Position numbers and translations under genes: made by a program. A stretch of 64,000 bases of DNA from Streptomyces luteolifulvus (GTDB taxonomy: Bacteria > Actinomycetota > Actinomycetes > Streptomycetales > Streptomycetaceae): contig NZ_VZRB01000017.1 of assembly GCF_008806595.1 (NCBI RefSeq), forward strand, positions 1-64,000, given 5' to 3'. The notes below the pieces were generated by a model. That model was not told the DNA's origin. It was given only the letters and a program-made list of their open reading frames with translations, and searched no databases. Shown here in pieces: positions 9,439 through 17,937 of the stretch (the stretch's first letter is position 1; each line of letters starts with the position of its first letter).

Positions 9439-10803
9439 TCAGCCCCTGATGATCGCCAGTGCCTCGTCGCGTACCTTCGCCATCGTGGTCTCGTCCTTCG
9501 CCTCCGCGTTGAGGCGCAGCAGCGGTTCCGTGTTGGAGGGGCGGACGTTGAACCACCAGTCGGCGGCGGCGATCGTGAGGCCGTCCAGCTCGTCCAGCTC
9601 GATGCCTTCGCGGCCCTCGTACGCCGCCTTGATCGCCGCGAGGCGGCCGGTCTGGTCGTCGACCGTGGAGTTGATCTCGCCGGAGCCGGCGTAGCGGTCG
9701 TACTGGGCGACGAGGGCCGACAGGGGACCCTCCTGGCCGCCGAGGGCCGCGAGGACGTGCAGGGCGGCCAGCATGCCCGTGTCGGCGTTCCAGAAGTCCT
9801 TGAAGTAGTAGTGGGCGGAGTGTTCGCCGCCGAAGATCGCGCCGGACCTGGCCATCTCGGCCTTGATGAAGGAATGGCCCACGCGCGTGCGTACCGGCGT
9901 GCCGCCGTTCTCCTTGACCACCTCCGGCACGGACCACGACGTGATCAGGTTGTGGATGATCACGCCCTTGCCGCCGTGCTTGGCGAGCTCGCGCGAGGCG
10001 ACCAGGGCCGTGATGGCGGACGGGGAGACCGGATCGCCGTGCTCGTCGACCACGAAGCAGCGGTCGGCGTCGCCGTCGAAGGCGATGCCGAGGTCGGCGC
10101 CCTCCTCGCGGACCCGCTTCTGGAGGTCCACGATGTTCGCCGGGTCGAGGGGGTTGGCCTCGTGGTTCGGGAAGGTGCCGTCGAGCTCGAAGTACATCGG
10201 GACCAGGGTCAGCGGCAGACCGGCGAAGACCGTGGGGACGGTGTGGCCGCCCATGCCGTTGCCGGCGTCAACGACGACCTTCAGGGGGCGGATGGAGGCC
10301 AGGTCGACGAGGGAGCGGAGGTGGGCCGCGTAGTCCTCCAACGTGTCCCGCTGGGCGATCGTGCCCTCCGTGTCGGCCGGTGCCGGGCCGCCCGAGTCCA
10401 CCCAGGACTGGACGAGTTCACGGATCTCCGCGAGGCCGGTGTCCTGGCCGACCGGGGCCGCGCCCGCCCGGCACATCTTGATGCCGTTGTACTGGGCCGG
10501 GTTGTGCGAGGCCGTGAACATGGCTCCGGGCAGGTCGAGCGCGCCCGAGGCGTAGTACAGCTGGTCGGTGGAGCACAGGCCGATCTCGGTCACGTCGACG
10601 CCCTGGGCGGCCGCCCCGCGCGCGAAGGCACGCGACAGCCCGGGGGACGAGGGCCGCATGTCATGGCCGGTCACGATGGCGCGTGCTCCGGTCACCCGGG
10701 CGAACGCCGCCCCGAAGAGTACGGCCAGTGACTCGTCCCACTGGTCCGGGACCACCCCGCGTACGTCGTACGCCTTCACGATCTGCGACAGATCAGCAGT
10801 CAC
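9439..10803 (-). CDS. manB: phosphomannomutase/phosphoglucomutase
   Basis: This 454-residue alpha-D-phosphohexomutase converts mannose-6-phosphate to mannose-1-phosphate. It shows the four-domain family landmarks: KAYDVRG near the N-terminus, the phosphoserine loop TASHNPAQYNG, the Mg-binding loop FDGDADRCFVVDEHG, the sugar-binding GGEHSAHYYFKDF, and the C-terminal phosphate-binding RPSNTEPLLRLNAEA. GTG at 10803 is preferred over TTG at 10809 because AGGAGG (10811-10816) lies 7 bases before the GTG but only one base before the TTG. It is followed by the Trm112-like, SIS and manA genes. Mutase assignment is secure; sugar preference is inferred from the neighbours. Confidence 0.96.
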   Translation of the reverse strand: MTADLSQIVKAYDVRGVVPDQWDESLAVLFGAAFARVTGARAIVTGHDMRPSSPGLSRAFARGAAAQGVDVTEIGLCSTDQLYYASGALDLPGAMFTASHNPAQYNGIKMCRAGAAPVGQDTGLAEIRELVQSWVDSGGPAPADTEGTIAQRDTLEDYAAHLRSLVDLASIRPLKVVVDAGNGMGGHTVPTVFAGLPLTLVPMYFELDGTFPNHEANPLDPANIVDLQKRVREEGADLGIAFDGDADRCFVVDEHGDPVSPSAITALVASRELAKHGGKGVIIHNLITSWSVPEVVKENGGTPVRTRVGHSFIKAEMARSGAIFGGEHSAHYYFKDFWNADTGMLAALHVLAALGGQEGPLSALVAQYDRYAGSGEINSTVDDQTGRLAAIKAAYEGREGIELDELDGLTIAAADWWFNVRPSNTEPLLRLNAEAKDETTMAKVRDEALAIIRG

Positions 10804-10859
10804 GGCCAACCCTCCTGAAAGTCCTATGCGTCATCCCAAAACTACCCGTCCGGGCCGTC

Positions 10860-10930
10860 AGGAGGGGGAGCACAAGGAGAACGGGAGGAGGGGGAGCACG
10901 AAGGGAACGAGAGGAGGGGGAACGATCCGG
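10860..10930. repeat. 26-bp purine-rich tandem repeat
   Basis: Two units of 26 bases (AGGAGGGGGAGCAC then AAGGAGAACGGG or GAAGGGAACGAG) start at 10860 and 10886, and a truncated third unit starts at 10912. The strand asymmetry is extreme, nearly all purine on the plus strand. The array fills the gap between the DUF3499 stop codon and the manB leader. Confidence 0.85.
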
Positions 10931-10931
10931 C

Positions 10932-11306
10932 TCAGTTGTCCGGGGAGCGAAGGACCCGCAGATGGCCGCGGCGTGCGACCTCCATCGGGTCGGCCGTCCG
11001 TGCGCCGCCGCCCGCGCCGGCCGCTCGCTCGTGCGGGCGGGCCGCCTCGCGGACGGCGTTGGCGAGTGCCTCCAGGTCGTCACCGCTGGGCCGGGCCGGA
11101 GCCGAGCCGTCGAGGAGCCGGACGACCTCCCAGCCGCGCGGTGCGGTGAGGCGCTCGGAGTGCTCGGCGCAGAGGTCGTAGCAGTGGGGTTCGGCGTAGG
11201 TGGCGAGCGGGCCGAGGACAGCGGTCGAGTCGGCGTAGACGTACGTCAGCGTCGCGACGGCGGGTCGGCCGCAAGCGGTGCGCGAACAGCGACGTACAGG
11301 GCTCAC
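10932..11306 (-). CDS. DUF3499 family protein
   Basis: The protein has about 124 residues from GTG 11306 (VSPVRRCSRTACGRPA). The conserved part contains CSRTAC and HCYDLCAEHSERL, a probable Cys/His zinc site, followed by LTAPRGWEVVRLLDG and an acidic/basic tail. The open frame extends to an ATG at 11396 (154 residues), and neither start has a strong ribosome site, so the start is uncertain; GTG matches where conservation appears to begin. The family is actinobacterial, of unknown function, and lies upstream of the mannose genes here and in mycobacteria (Rv3258c). It is divergent from the zincin-family gene. Confidence 0.85.
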   Translation of the reverse strand: MSPVRRCSRTACGRPAVATLTYVYADSTAVLGPLATYAEPHCYDLCAEHSERLTAPRGWEVVRLLDGSAPARPSGDDLEALANAVREAARPHERAAGAGGGARTADPMEVARRGHLRVLRSPDN

Positions 11307-11650
11307 GACGTTGGACGGTACCGCACTCTTGAGCGGGCCGCGACGACTCTCCACCAGGTCACTCCACCGTGTCGTGCTGTGCAGCGCCTCACGCACCCGT
11401 CTCGGCGCACCTCGCTGACCTGCACGGACGCAAGTGTCCCAAGGGAGGGGCGGTTCCGGATCCGGTCATCACTTGGAACAAACCATGCCAATTGCCTTGA
11501 GGTCGACGGACTCGCAGAGATACGGAATCGAGCCCAACCTTGGCTGGAATGGTCAACCGACGACATGCCGTGCGCGGTGGCCGGACCTCGTCCGCGCGGC
11601 AGCGTGGGGGCCGGGCGTCCGGCACCGTCGAGGATTACGCTTCACCAGTG

Positions 11651-12100
11651 ATGGACAACCCCGTACCGCCCCGTGCCCCCGGCCGCGGGCCCCGCCGCCG
11701 TGATCGCCATGGGCGGGGCATGCGTGGCCCGATCGCACCGCCCCAGGTACCGCTCGCGTCGAGCCGCGCCGAGGCGTTCGCGGACCTGGTGCAGGACTCC
11801 GTGGAACGTCTGGAGCGGCGGTGGCCGCAGCTCGCCGACATCGACTTCCTGGTCCTCGAGGTGCCGCGGCTGGACGGGCCCGGGCACTCCTGGAGCGACG
11901 AGGGTGTTCCGCTGGGCGGCACGATTCCCGCACGGGAGGGGCGTCCCGCGCGGGTTGTCGTCTACCGGCGGCCGGTAGAGATCCGTACGAAGGGACGGGA
12001 CGAACGGGCGGCCCTGGTGCACGAGGTCGTCGTCGAGCAGGTGGCCGAGCTGCTGGGACTGACCCCGGAGACGGTGGACCCCCGGTACGGGGAGGACTGA
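11651..12100 (+). CDS. zincin-like (DUF1025/PF06262) family protein with degenerate HExxH
   Basis: This 149-residue protein belongs by sequence and position to the minimal zincin family divergent from DUF3499 (Rv3259 neighbourhood). An Arg-rich N-terminus (residues 1-25) is followed by RAEAFADLVQDSVERLERRWPQLADIDFLVLEVP, the strand YRRPVEIRTKGRDE and a C-terminal helix. The position of the metal motif reads LVHEVVVEQ (residues 122-130): His124 and Glu125 are present, but the second His of HExxH is Val128. Peptidase activity is therefore doubtful. ATG 11651 was chosen as the start; GTG 11648 or ATG 11720 are possible. Confidence 0.8.
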   Translation: MDNPVPPRAPGRGPRRRDRHGRGMRGPIAPPQVPLASSRAEAFADLVQDSVERLERRWPQLADIDFLVLEVPRLDGPGHSWSDEGVPLGGTIPAREGRPARVVVYRRPVEIRTKGRDERAALVHEVVVEQVAELLGLTPETVDPRYGED

Positions 12101-12184
12101 GGCTCCCTCCCCCGGACCTCCCGCCCCGGACCTCCCTCCCCTTTAGCTCTCTCCCCTGGACTTCTCCCCCCGGCGTCCCGTCCG

Positions 12185-13684
12185 CTACTTCTGCAGCACC
12201 GACAGATCCTGGTCGGCCTCCGGTACCGCCACCGTCCCCCGGTCGTCCGGCAGGATCTGGACCGTGAAGCCGGATATGCCCCCCTGGGTCGCCGCCAGCG
12301 TCCGGGCCGCATGGACCGGGCCGCCCGACAGCGGCTCGACGGTCAGCGCGTAGGTGCCCTTCAGACCGCTCGGGACCGGGGCCTGAACGTCCTGGGTCGT
12401 GCCCGCCTTGATCGTGTACGTCTTCGAGACGGCCGTACCGCCTTCGCTGCCCGCCGACGCGGTGACCTTGACTTTGGCGGTGCTGCCGGGGGCCGTGAGG
12501 GACAGGGTGGTTCCCTTGGCGCTGTTGCCGGCGGCGGTGGCGCGCTTGCCGACCGGGTCCGTGGCCGGGATGAACGCCGTCTCCTGCTGGTCGCCCTTGC
12601 CCCGCAGGACCCGCAGGGCGGCGACCACCGGTACGGACCGGTTCGTCGGCGTCAGGACCAGCGAGCCCGCCTCTCCGCGGGTGATGTCGCCCAGGTCGAC
12701 GGCCGTTGTCATGCCCGCCTTCACATGCAGCGTCTCGCTGCCGGCGGGTGTGATCCGGCCGGTCGGTGAGGCGAGCCGCACCTTCAGGTCGGCGTCGGCG
12801 TCACCGGGGGTGAAGGCGACCAGACGGACGGCCGTGGCGTCCTTCGGGATGCCGGGCAGGACGAGGCTGCCGCCCGGCTCCGCGGACGCGGCGAGCCAGT
12901 CGCCGCCCAGCTTTTCGTCCAGGGCCTGGACGGCGGCGCCGACGCGTCCGCTGCGGACGTTCACATGCACGGTGAGGTTCGTCTGCTTCTCGGTGGTGAG
13001 CGTGGACAGCAGGACCGCCTCGCTGAAGTGGGGCGGGACCGTGATGCCCTCCGCCACCTCGGACTTGACGGCTCCGCCCGGGCCGTAGAGCTCAAGGTCG
13101 ACGACCGCGCCGGAGTCGTCCGGGTTGGTCAGGTACACATAGTCGGTACGGTCCGCGTCCGTGCTGGCGCCCGGAAACCAGAACTCCGTGTCCGCTGCGG
13201 TGCAGTTGACGCCCTGCAGGCCCCGTCCGGTGCCCGCGGCGACCTCGGTGGTCTGCTGCACGGTCCAGCCGGGCGCGAACTTCCCCTCGGCGGTGCCGAG
13301 AAGCGCGGGCGCGTCACTGCCGGAGGCCTCCCCGGTGACGGGCTTGCCGGGCTCCTTGGGCTCCAGGACGGGCTTGTCGGCCTTCTTGGAGTCGGTCTTC
13401 TTCCCGCTCTCACCGTCGGCCGACTCCTGTGCCGCCGCCCGGAGTTCGGCCTTGCCGCTGGTCTGCGCGCCCTTCGTGACAGGCGTGAAGGACGTGTACG
13501 ACGTCTCGGCGAGGTCGGAGGTGCCGGGCGCCGGGCACAGCAGGCCCGTGCGCTCCACCGGCAGTTCGGCGGCCGCCTCGGCGGTGTCCGTGCCGGAGGC
13601 GTCCGGTGCGGTGAGCGCGGCGAAGCCGGTGATGGCGGCGAGCGCGGTCGCGCCGGCGATCAGGGACAGGGTGGTGCGGTTCAC
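12185..13684 (-). CDS. secreted DUF5719-family protein
   Basis: This 499-residue protein is predicted exported: residues 1-30 (MNRTTLSLIAGATALAAITGFAALTA) form a signal peptide. A Lys/Glu/Ser-rich linker (about 80-125) follows, then beta-rich repeats with phrases such as YVYLTNPDDSGAVVDLELYGPGG and RLVAFTPGDADADLKVRLASP, resembling extracellular beta-sandwich domains. No catalytic motif is visible. Its GTG overlaps the stop of the upstream glycosyltransferase gene by 4 bases (GTGA, 13681-13684), implying translational coupling and a shared job, perhaps as the extracytoplasmic partner of that membrane enzyme. Family name is from memory of Streptomyces annotation; function unknown. Confidence 0.8.
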   Translation of the reverse strand: MNRTTLSLIAGATALAAITGFAALTAPDASGTDTAEAAAELPVERTGLLCPAPGTSDLAETSYTSFTPVTKGAQTSGKAELRAAAQESADGESGKKTDSKKADKPVLEPKEPGKPVTGEASGSDAPALLGTAEGKFAPGWTVQQTTEVAAGTGRGLQGVNCTAADTEFWFPGASTDADRTDYVYLTNPDDSGAVVDLELYGPGGAVKSEVAEGITVPPHFSEAVLLSTLTTEKQTNLTVHVNVRSGRVGAAVQALDEKLGGDWLAASAEPGGSLVLPGIPKDATAVRLVAFTPGDADADLKVRLASPTGRITPAGSETLHVKAGMTTAVDLGDITRGEAGSLVLTPTNRSVPVVAALRVLRGKGDQQETAFIPATDPVGKRATAAGNSAKGTTLSLTAPGSTAKVKVTASAGSEGGTAVSKTYTIKAGTTQDVQAPVPSGLKGTYALTVEPLSGGPVHAARTLAATQGGISGFTVQILPDDRGTVAVPEADQDLSVLQK

Positions 13685-16600
13685 TGCTGACTCCCGTCGG
13701 GGCGCTCACTGCCCGTGCCGTTCGGGTGCTGCGGCTGCGCCGGGTCGTATGTCGCGTCGTAGCCGTCGTATCCCTCGTAGCCCTCGTAGCCCTCGTAGCC
13801 CTGCTGGTACGTCTGCTCGTACGGCGCGGTCCCCGACGGTCCGCCGTAGGCGTACGGGTCGTACTGGCCGCCCTGGTACTGGTCCGCCTGGTACTGGTCC
13901 GCCTGGTACGACTGCTGGTTGTACGCGCCCGTCTCGTACTGCTGGGCACCCGGGTACTGCTCGCCGCCGTACGTGCCGTGGTCCGCGCCGGCGTACCTCG
14001 GTGTCTCCCACTCGCTGTAGGACTGCTGCTGCGGAACGGCCACCACGGGGGCCTCCTCCTGCGGAGACGACGGCAACTCCTGGTCCTGGGCGGCCTCCTC
14101 GGCTGCCTCCGCCTGGGCGCGCAGACGGCGGGCCCGGCGGCCCTCGCCCACGGCGGCCTCGGCGGGCACGGCCGGCTCCTCGGGGAGGTCGTCGTCGACG
14201 TCCCGGCGCCGGCCGGGCAGGGCGAGCACGACCAGGACGACGGCCAGGGAGACCTGGGTCCACAGCCAGCCGGTGTGGGCCATCGGGGCGTCGTAGGTGA
14301 CGTCCAGCTTTCCGCCGGAGGCGGGGAGCTGGAAGCCCTGGGCCCAGCCGTCGACCTCGGTGGGGGTGAGCGGCCTGCCGTCCAGGGTGGCGGTCCAGCC
14401 CTCGTCGGCGGTGTCGGCGAGGCGCAGGACGCGGCCCGCGGTGCCGGCCGGGAGCGTGGTGTGGATGTCGACGGGGCCGGCGGCGACGGGCCGCGGGTCG
14501 GCGGTGCCGGAGGGGGTGACGACGGCCGCGCGGGAGACCTCCTGGTCGACGCGCCACAGCCCGCTGCCGTCCTGCTGGCTGAGCCGGCTCAGGCCGGGTG
14601 TGGCGTCCAGTACGCGGGTGACCTCGCGGGGCGCGCCCTGGTGGACGAGGACGTAGCGCACCGCGAAGCCGCCGAGCTGGTCGGCCTGGTCGGCGCCGGA
14701 GCCGGCGACGAGGTTGGCGACGACCTTGTCGAGTCTGCTGTTCTCGCCGACGGCCGTGGAGAGTTCGGCGTCGCCCAGGCGGGCGCCGGAACCGCGCACG
14801 AGCATGTAGCCGACATGGGCGGCGGAGTCGCTGTCGAGGACGAGGGTGCGGGCCTGGTCGCGGGTGTTGCTCTCCTCGGCGACGAACGCGGGCACCTGCA
14901 CAGGGTCGCGCCGCTCCAGCGGGCCGTCGGCGCCGCCGATCATCCAGCCGGCGGCGACGAGCAGCGGCCCCGCGGCCGAGGCGAAGGCGATCAGCGCGGC
15001 CACCGGCTGGCGCCAGCCGAAGCTCTGCTCGGCCACGCGCGCGCGTGCCCCGTCGGCGCCGAGGACGGCGGCGGCCAGGAGGGCGAGGCCGTAGACGAGG
15101 GTGGCGGGGCCGGCCCAGGTCGAGCCGTTGGACAGGGCCGCGAAGACGAGGCCCACCAGGGCCGCCGCCCACGCCGTCCGGATGCCGGACTGCCGTTCGG
15201 TGCGCAGCAGGGCGGCCAGCGCGGCCAGCACCACGCCGATGAGCATCAGCCCGCTGACCGTGCCGGGGCCGCCCGGGCTGGCGCCGAGCAGGTCGAGCGC
15301 GGAGGCGGACGAGGCGCCGTACTCAAGGCCGGCCTGCCGGAAGAAGCCGAACGGCAGCAGTGTCAGCGACCAGGGGGCGAGGACCAGCAGGGGCGTGCCG
15401 AGCTGGGCCAGGAAGCGCAGGCCGTAGGCGAGGATCTCGCCGCGGCGCACGGCCAGCACGGCGATGCCGAGGACCAGCGCGATCGGCCACACGATGGGGG
15501 TGAACGCGGTGGTGATCGTCAGCAGGAGGGCGTATGCCCAGGTGGCGCGCCAACTGCCGCGCGCGTCCGAGGCGTTCGCCAGGCCGCTTGCCGCGACGCC
15601 CGCGCGCGCGAGGAGCGGCAGCAGGACGGCGAGTATGGCGGTGCCGATGCGGCCCCCGGCGAGGGCGCCGGTGGCGGCGGGCAGGAAGGCGTAGACGACG
15701 GCCGCCCACGCGCGCAGCAGGCGCGACTCGACGAGCGGGCGGGCGGCGAAGTACGCGGTGAAGCCGGCCAGCGGGACCGAGGCGACCAGCAGGACCGTTA
15801 CGGCGAGCCCGGTCGAGCCGAGCAGCGCGGAGGCCAGCATGGCCACGACGGCGAGGTACGGGGGCGCGGCCGGGGTGCCGCCGGCGCCGACCGCGTGCCA
15901 GGCGTCGAGGTAGCGGGACCACAGGGCACCGGAGTCGGCCGGGGCGGGCAGCAGGGCGCCGCCCGCGAGCGCGCCGCCGCCCAGGAGGTTGCGGCAGGCG
16001 ACGAGGGAGACGAGCAGCAGCACCAGGAAGAGCACCGGGCCGGGCTTGCGCGCGATCCGCTTGAGGCGGGCGAACTGTTCGATCTCCAGGAAGTCCGCGT
16101 CGTCCCCGCCGGGGCCGGACTCGACCGCCCCGCCGTGCCGTCCGGCCGCGGAGGCCTCGGGGTCGGAGCCGCCGAAGAGGTTGCCCGCGGCCTGTTCGAC
16201 GGTGGCGCGCACGGTCGCGCCGGGCGGCGGGAACAACGGGCGCAGCTCGTCCTTGCCGACCGCCGGGCGTCCGCGTCTGCGCCGTCCGGCGATGATCCGC
16301 TCGGGCCGCAGCAGGGTGCCCAGGAGGCCACGGATCTCGTCGACGGCCTGTCCGGGCACCTTGCCGACGAGGTAGGCGAGGGTCCGCAGGAAGGTGCCGA
16401 GCACGAGGCGCAGCAGGACCCAGGGCAGCGCCGCCGTACGCGTGTTGACGAGCAGGGTGTAGACGGCGCCGGCCTTGTCGACCTTGTGCGGGGAGGCGGC
16501 GGTGCGGCCCACGCAGTCGACCGCGCGGCGCTCGCGGGAGGCCGCCTCCGCGTGGCGTACGACGGCGTCGGGGACGACGAGGACGCGGTGGCCGGCGGCC

Positions 16601-17379
16601 TGGGCGCGCCAGCACAGGTCGACGTCGTCGCGCATGAGCGGCAGGCGCCGGTCGAATCCGCCGAGCTGTTCGAAGACGTCGCGGCGGATCAGCATGCCGG
16701 CCGTGGACACGGACAGCACGGACCGGACGTGGTCGTGCTGGCCCTGGTCCTGTTCGCGGCGGTCCAGTCCGGTCCACCGGCGGCCGGAGTCGGCGATGGT
16801 GACGCCGACCTCGAGGAGCTGCCGCCGGTCGTACCAGCCGCGGAGTTTGGGGCCGACGACGGCCACGTCGTCGCGGCCGAGCTCCCGTTCGTTCTCCACG
16901 ACCCGCAGCAGCTCGGCCAGGGCATCGGGTTCGGGGGCGCAGTCGTCGTGCAGCAGCCACAGCCACTGCACCGGATCTCCGTACGGCAGTTCCGGCATGT
17001 CGTAGGCCTCGTCGCGCCATGTGCGCGTGACGGGGTCCCAGCCGCTCGGCCGCTTCAGATAGGGCAGCTCGTCGGGGGTGAGGACGGGCGCGGTGCGGCC
17101 CGCCTCCTCGACGGCCTGGCCGAAACCCGTACGCCGGGCGAGGTGCAGCACCCGGTCGGCGCCGAGGGCATCGGTCAGCAGCTGGGCGGAGGTGTCCGCG
17201 CTGCCCGTGTCGGCCGCCAGGGCGTACTGCACGGGGCGCTCCTGGCCGAGCAGCCCGGCCAGCGCGTCGGGGAGCCAGCGGGCGCCGTCGTGAGCGACGA
17301 GGACCGCGGTCACCACATGACGCGGAAACTCAGGAGTGGCAGCGTCGGATCGGGCTGCCGTGTGGCTGTGCACGGACAT
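13681..17379 (-). CDS. giant membrane glycosyltransferase, family 2 N-terminal domain
   Basis: The protein has 1232 residues. Residues ~20-270 form a GT2 domain: VTAVLVAHDGARWLPDALAGLL, then YALAADTGSADTS, the WLLHDDCAPEPDALAEL metal-binding Asp cluster and MRDDVDLCWRAQAAGHRVL. About twelve membrane helices follow (~360-400, then from LAVVAMLASALLGSTG to ~850), an extracytoplasmic region, a last helix (WTQVSLAVVLVVLALPGRRR) and a Gln/Tyr-rich tail with YQADQ and YEGYEG repeats. It should transfer a sugar to a lipid-linked or wall glycan; the substrate is unknown. ATG 17379 (MSVHSHTAARSD) was chosen because the upstream frame runs through whiB's terminator. It is coupled to the downstream DUF5719 gene by a 4-base overlap. 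Confidence 0.88.
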   Translation of the reverse strand: MSVHSHTAARSDAATPEFPRHVVTAVLVAHDGARWLPDALAGLLGQERPVQYALAADTGSADTSAQLLTDALGADRVLHLARRTGFGQAVEEAGRTAPVLTPDELPYLKRPSGWDPVTRTWRDEAYDMPELPYGDPVQWLWLLHDDCAPEPDALAELLRVVENERELGRDDVAVVGPKLRGWYDRRQLLEVGVTIADSGRRWTGLDRREQDQGQHDHVRSVLSVSTAGMLIRRDVFEQLGGFDRRLPLMRDDVDLCWRAQAAGHRVLVVPDAVVRHAEAASRERRAVDCVGRTAASPHKVDKAGAVYTLLVNTRTAALPWVLLRLVLGTFLRTLAYLVGKVPGQAVDEIRGLLGTLLRPERIIAGRRRRGRPAVGKDELRPLFPPPGATVRATVEQAAGNLFGGSDPEASAAGRHGGAVESGPGGDDADFLEIEQFARLKRIARKPGPVLFLVLLLVSLVACRNLLGGGALAGGALLPAPADSGALWSRYLDAWHAVGAGGTPAAPPYLAVVAMLASALLGSTGLAVTVLLVASVPLAGFTAYFAARPLVESRLLRAWAAVVYAFLPAATGALAGGRIGTAILAVLLPLLARAGVAASGLANASDARGSWRATWAYALLLTITTAFTPIVWPIALVLGIAVLAVRRGEILAYGLRFLAQLGTPLLVLAPWSLTLLPFGFFRQAGLEYGASSASALDLLGASPGGPGTVSGLMLIGVVLAALAALLRTERQSGIRTAWAAALVGLVFAALSNGSTWAGPATLVYGLALLAAAVLGADGARARVAEQSFGWRQPVAALIAFASAAGPLLVAAGWMIGGADGPLERRDPVQVPAFVAEESNTRDQARTLVLDSDSAAHVGYMLVRGSGARLGDAELSTAVGENSRLDKVVANLVAGSGADQADQLGGFAVRYVLVHQGAPREVTRVLDATPGLSRLSQQDGSGLWRVDQEVSRAAVVTPSGTADPRPVAAGPVDIHTTLPAGTAGRVLRLADTADEGWTATLDGRPLTPTEVDGWAQGFQLPASGGKLDVTYDAPMAHTGWLWTQVSLAVVLVVLALPGRRRDVDDDLPEEPAVPAEAAVGEGRRARRLRAQAEAAEEAAQDQELPSSPQEEAPVVAVPQQQSYSEWETPRYAGADHGTYGGEQYPGAQQYETGAYNQQSYQADQYQADQYQGGQYDPYAYGGPSGTAPYEQTYQQGYEGYEGYEGYDGYDATYDPAQPQHPNGTGSERPDGSQQ

Positions 17380-17483
17380 CGAGGTACGGGCCCCGGTTCG
17401 GTGGACTGTGGTGGACGCCTGTGCCCCGTGGGGGCAGCGGGGAGTCTCGGACGAGGACCACACTATCGGCTGGGCACGACGGC

Positions 17484-17520
17484 GGCCCGCCGCCTGTGGA
17501 TAACCCATGGGCGACGGGCC
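17484..17520 (-). terminator. terminator after whiB (loop contains a DnaA-box sequence)
   Basis: An 11-bp inverted repeat (GGCCCGCCGCC paired with GGCGACGGGCC, one wobble) begins about 50 bases past the whiB stop codon. Its loop contains TGTGGATAA (17495-17503), whose complement TTATCCACA is a perfect consensus DnaA box. Confidence 0.7.
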
Positions 17521-17570
17521 GTTCGTAATGTCCTCATACAGGCGGATACGCCCTGGGAGCCGACGACGGT

Positions 17571-17834
17571 TCAGACGGCGGCCTTTTTCAGCCGGCGGCG
17601 CTCCCGCTCGGACAGGCCGCCCCAGATGCCGAAGCGCTCGTCGTTGGCGAGGGCGTACTCGAGGCACTCGGAGCGGACCTCGCAGGCGAGACAGACCTTC
17701 TTGGCCTCGCGGGTGGAGCCGCCCTTCTCGGGGAAGAAGGACTCGGGGTCGGTCTGGGCGCACAGCGCGCGCTCCTGCCAGCCGAGCTCCTCGTCCGCGT
17801 CGTCGACCAGCAGTTGCTGCACCAGCTCGGTCAT
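17571..17834 (-). CDS. whiB: WhiB, sporulation/septation regulator with Fe-S cluster
   Basis: This 87-residue protein matches Streptomyces WhiB in length and sequence. Its four cluster ligands are Cys25, Cys48, Cys51 and Cys57 (CxxC at 48-51). The turn motif GIWGGLSERERRRLKK (69-84) precedes the basic C-terminal DNA-binding tail. WhiB binds a [4Fe-4S] cluster and partners WhiA at promoters that trigger sporulation septation in aerial hyphae; the mycobacterial equivalent is WhiB2/WhmD. Location beside fbiA-fbiB agrees with mycobacterial synteny. A strong promoter lies about 75 bases upstream of the ATG. Confidence 0.97.
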   Translation of the reverse strand: MTELVQQLLVDDADEELGWQERALCAQTDPESFFPEKGGSTREAKKVCLACEVRSECLEYALANDERFGIWGGLSERERRRLKKAAV

Positions 17835-17907
17835 GTGCGCCCCTCGTCCGTCTTTCGCGTCCCCGTGATGTAGCCGTTACCTGTTCCGGCTGAACGACAC
17901 GAGTGAA

Positions 17908-17937
17908 ATTACAAGTGTGCTGCTCCGGGCGAGTCAA
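17908..17937 (-). promoter_or_regulatory. whiB promoter (TTGACT-18-TGTAAT)
   Basis: On the minus strand TTGACT (17932-17937) and TGTAAT (17908-17913) are 18 bases apart, both 5/6 to the vegetative consensus. The transcript would start about 67 bases before the whiB ATG. Immediately downstream lies an 8-base palindrome, CACTCGTG (plus-strand CACGAGTG, 17898-17905), a possible regulator site. whiB is known in S. coelicolor to be developmentally controlled. Confidence 0.75.

Noticed and set aside
17495..17503. Replication origin signal
   Set aside because: A single DnaA box without a cluster or dnaA/dnaN neighbours is not an origin.
13726..17868. 1380-codon open frame opposite the giant glycosyltransferase
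   Set aside because: Its composition (Gly/Arg/Ala/Val with no motifs) is that of a GC-rich antisense shadow; the minus-strand frame has clear GT2 and membrane motifs.
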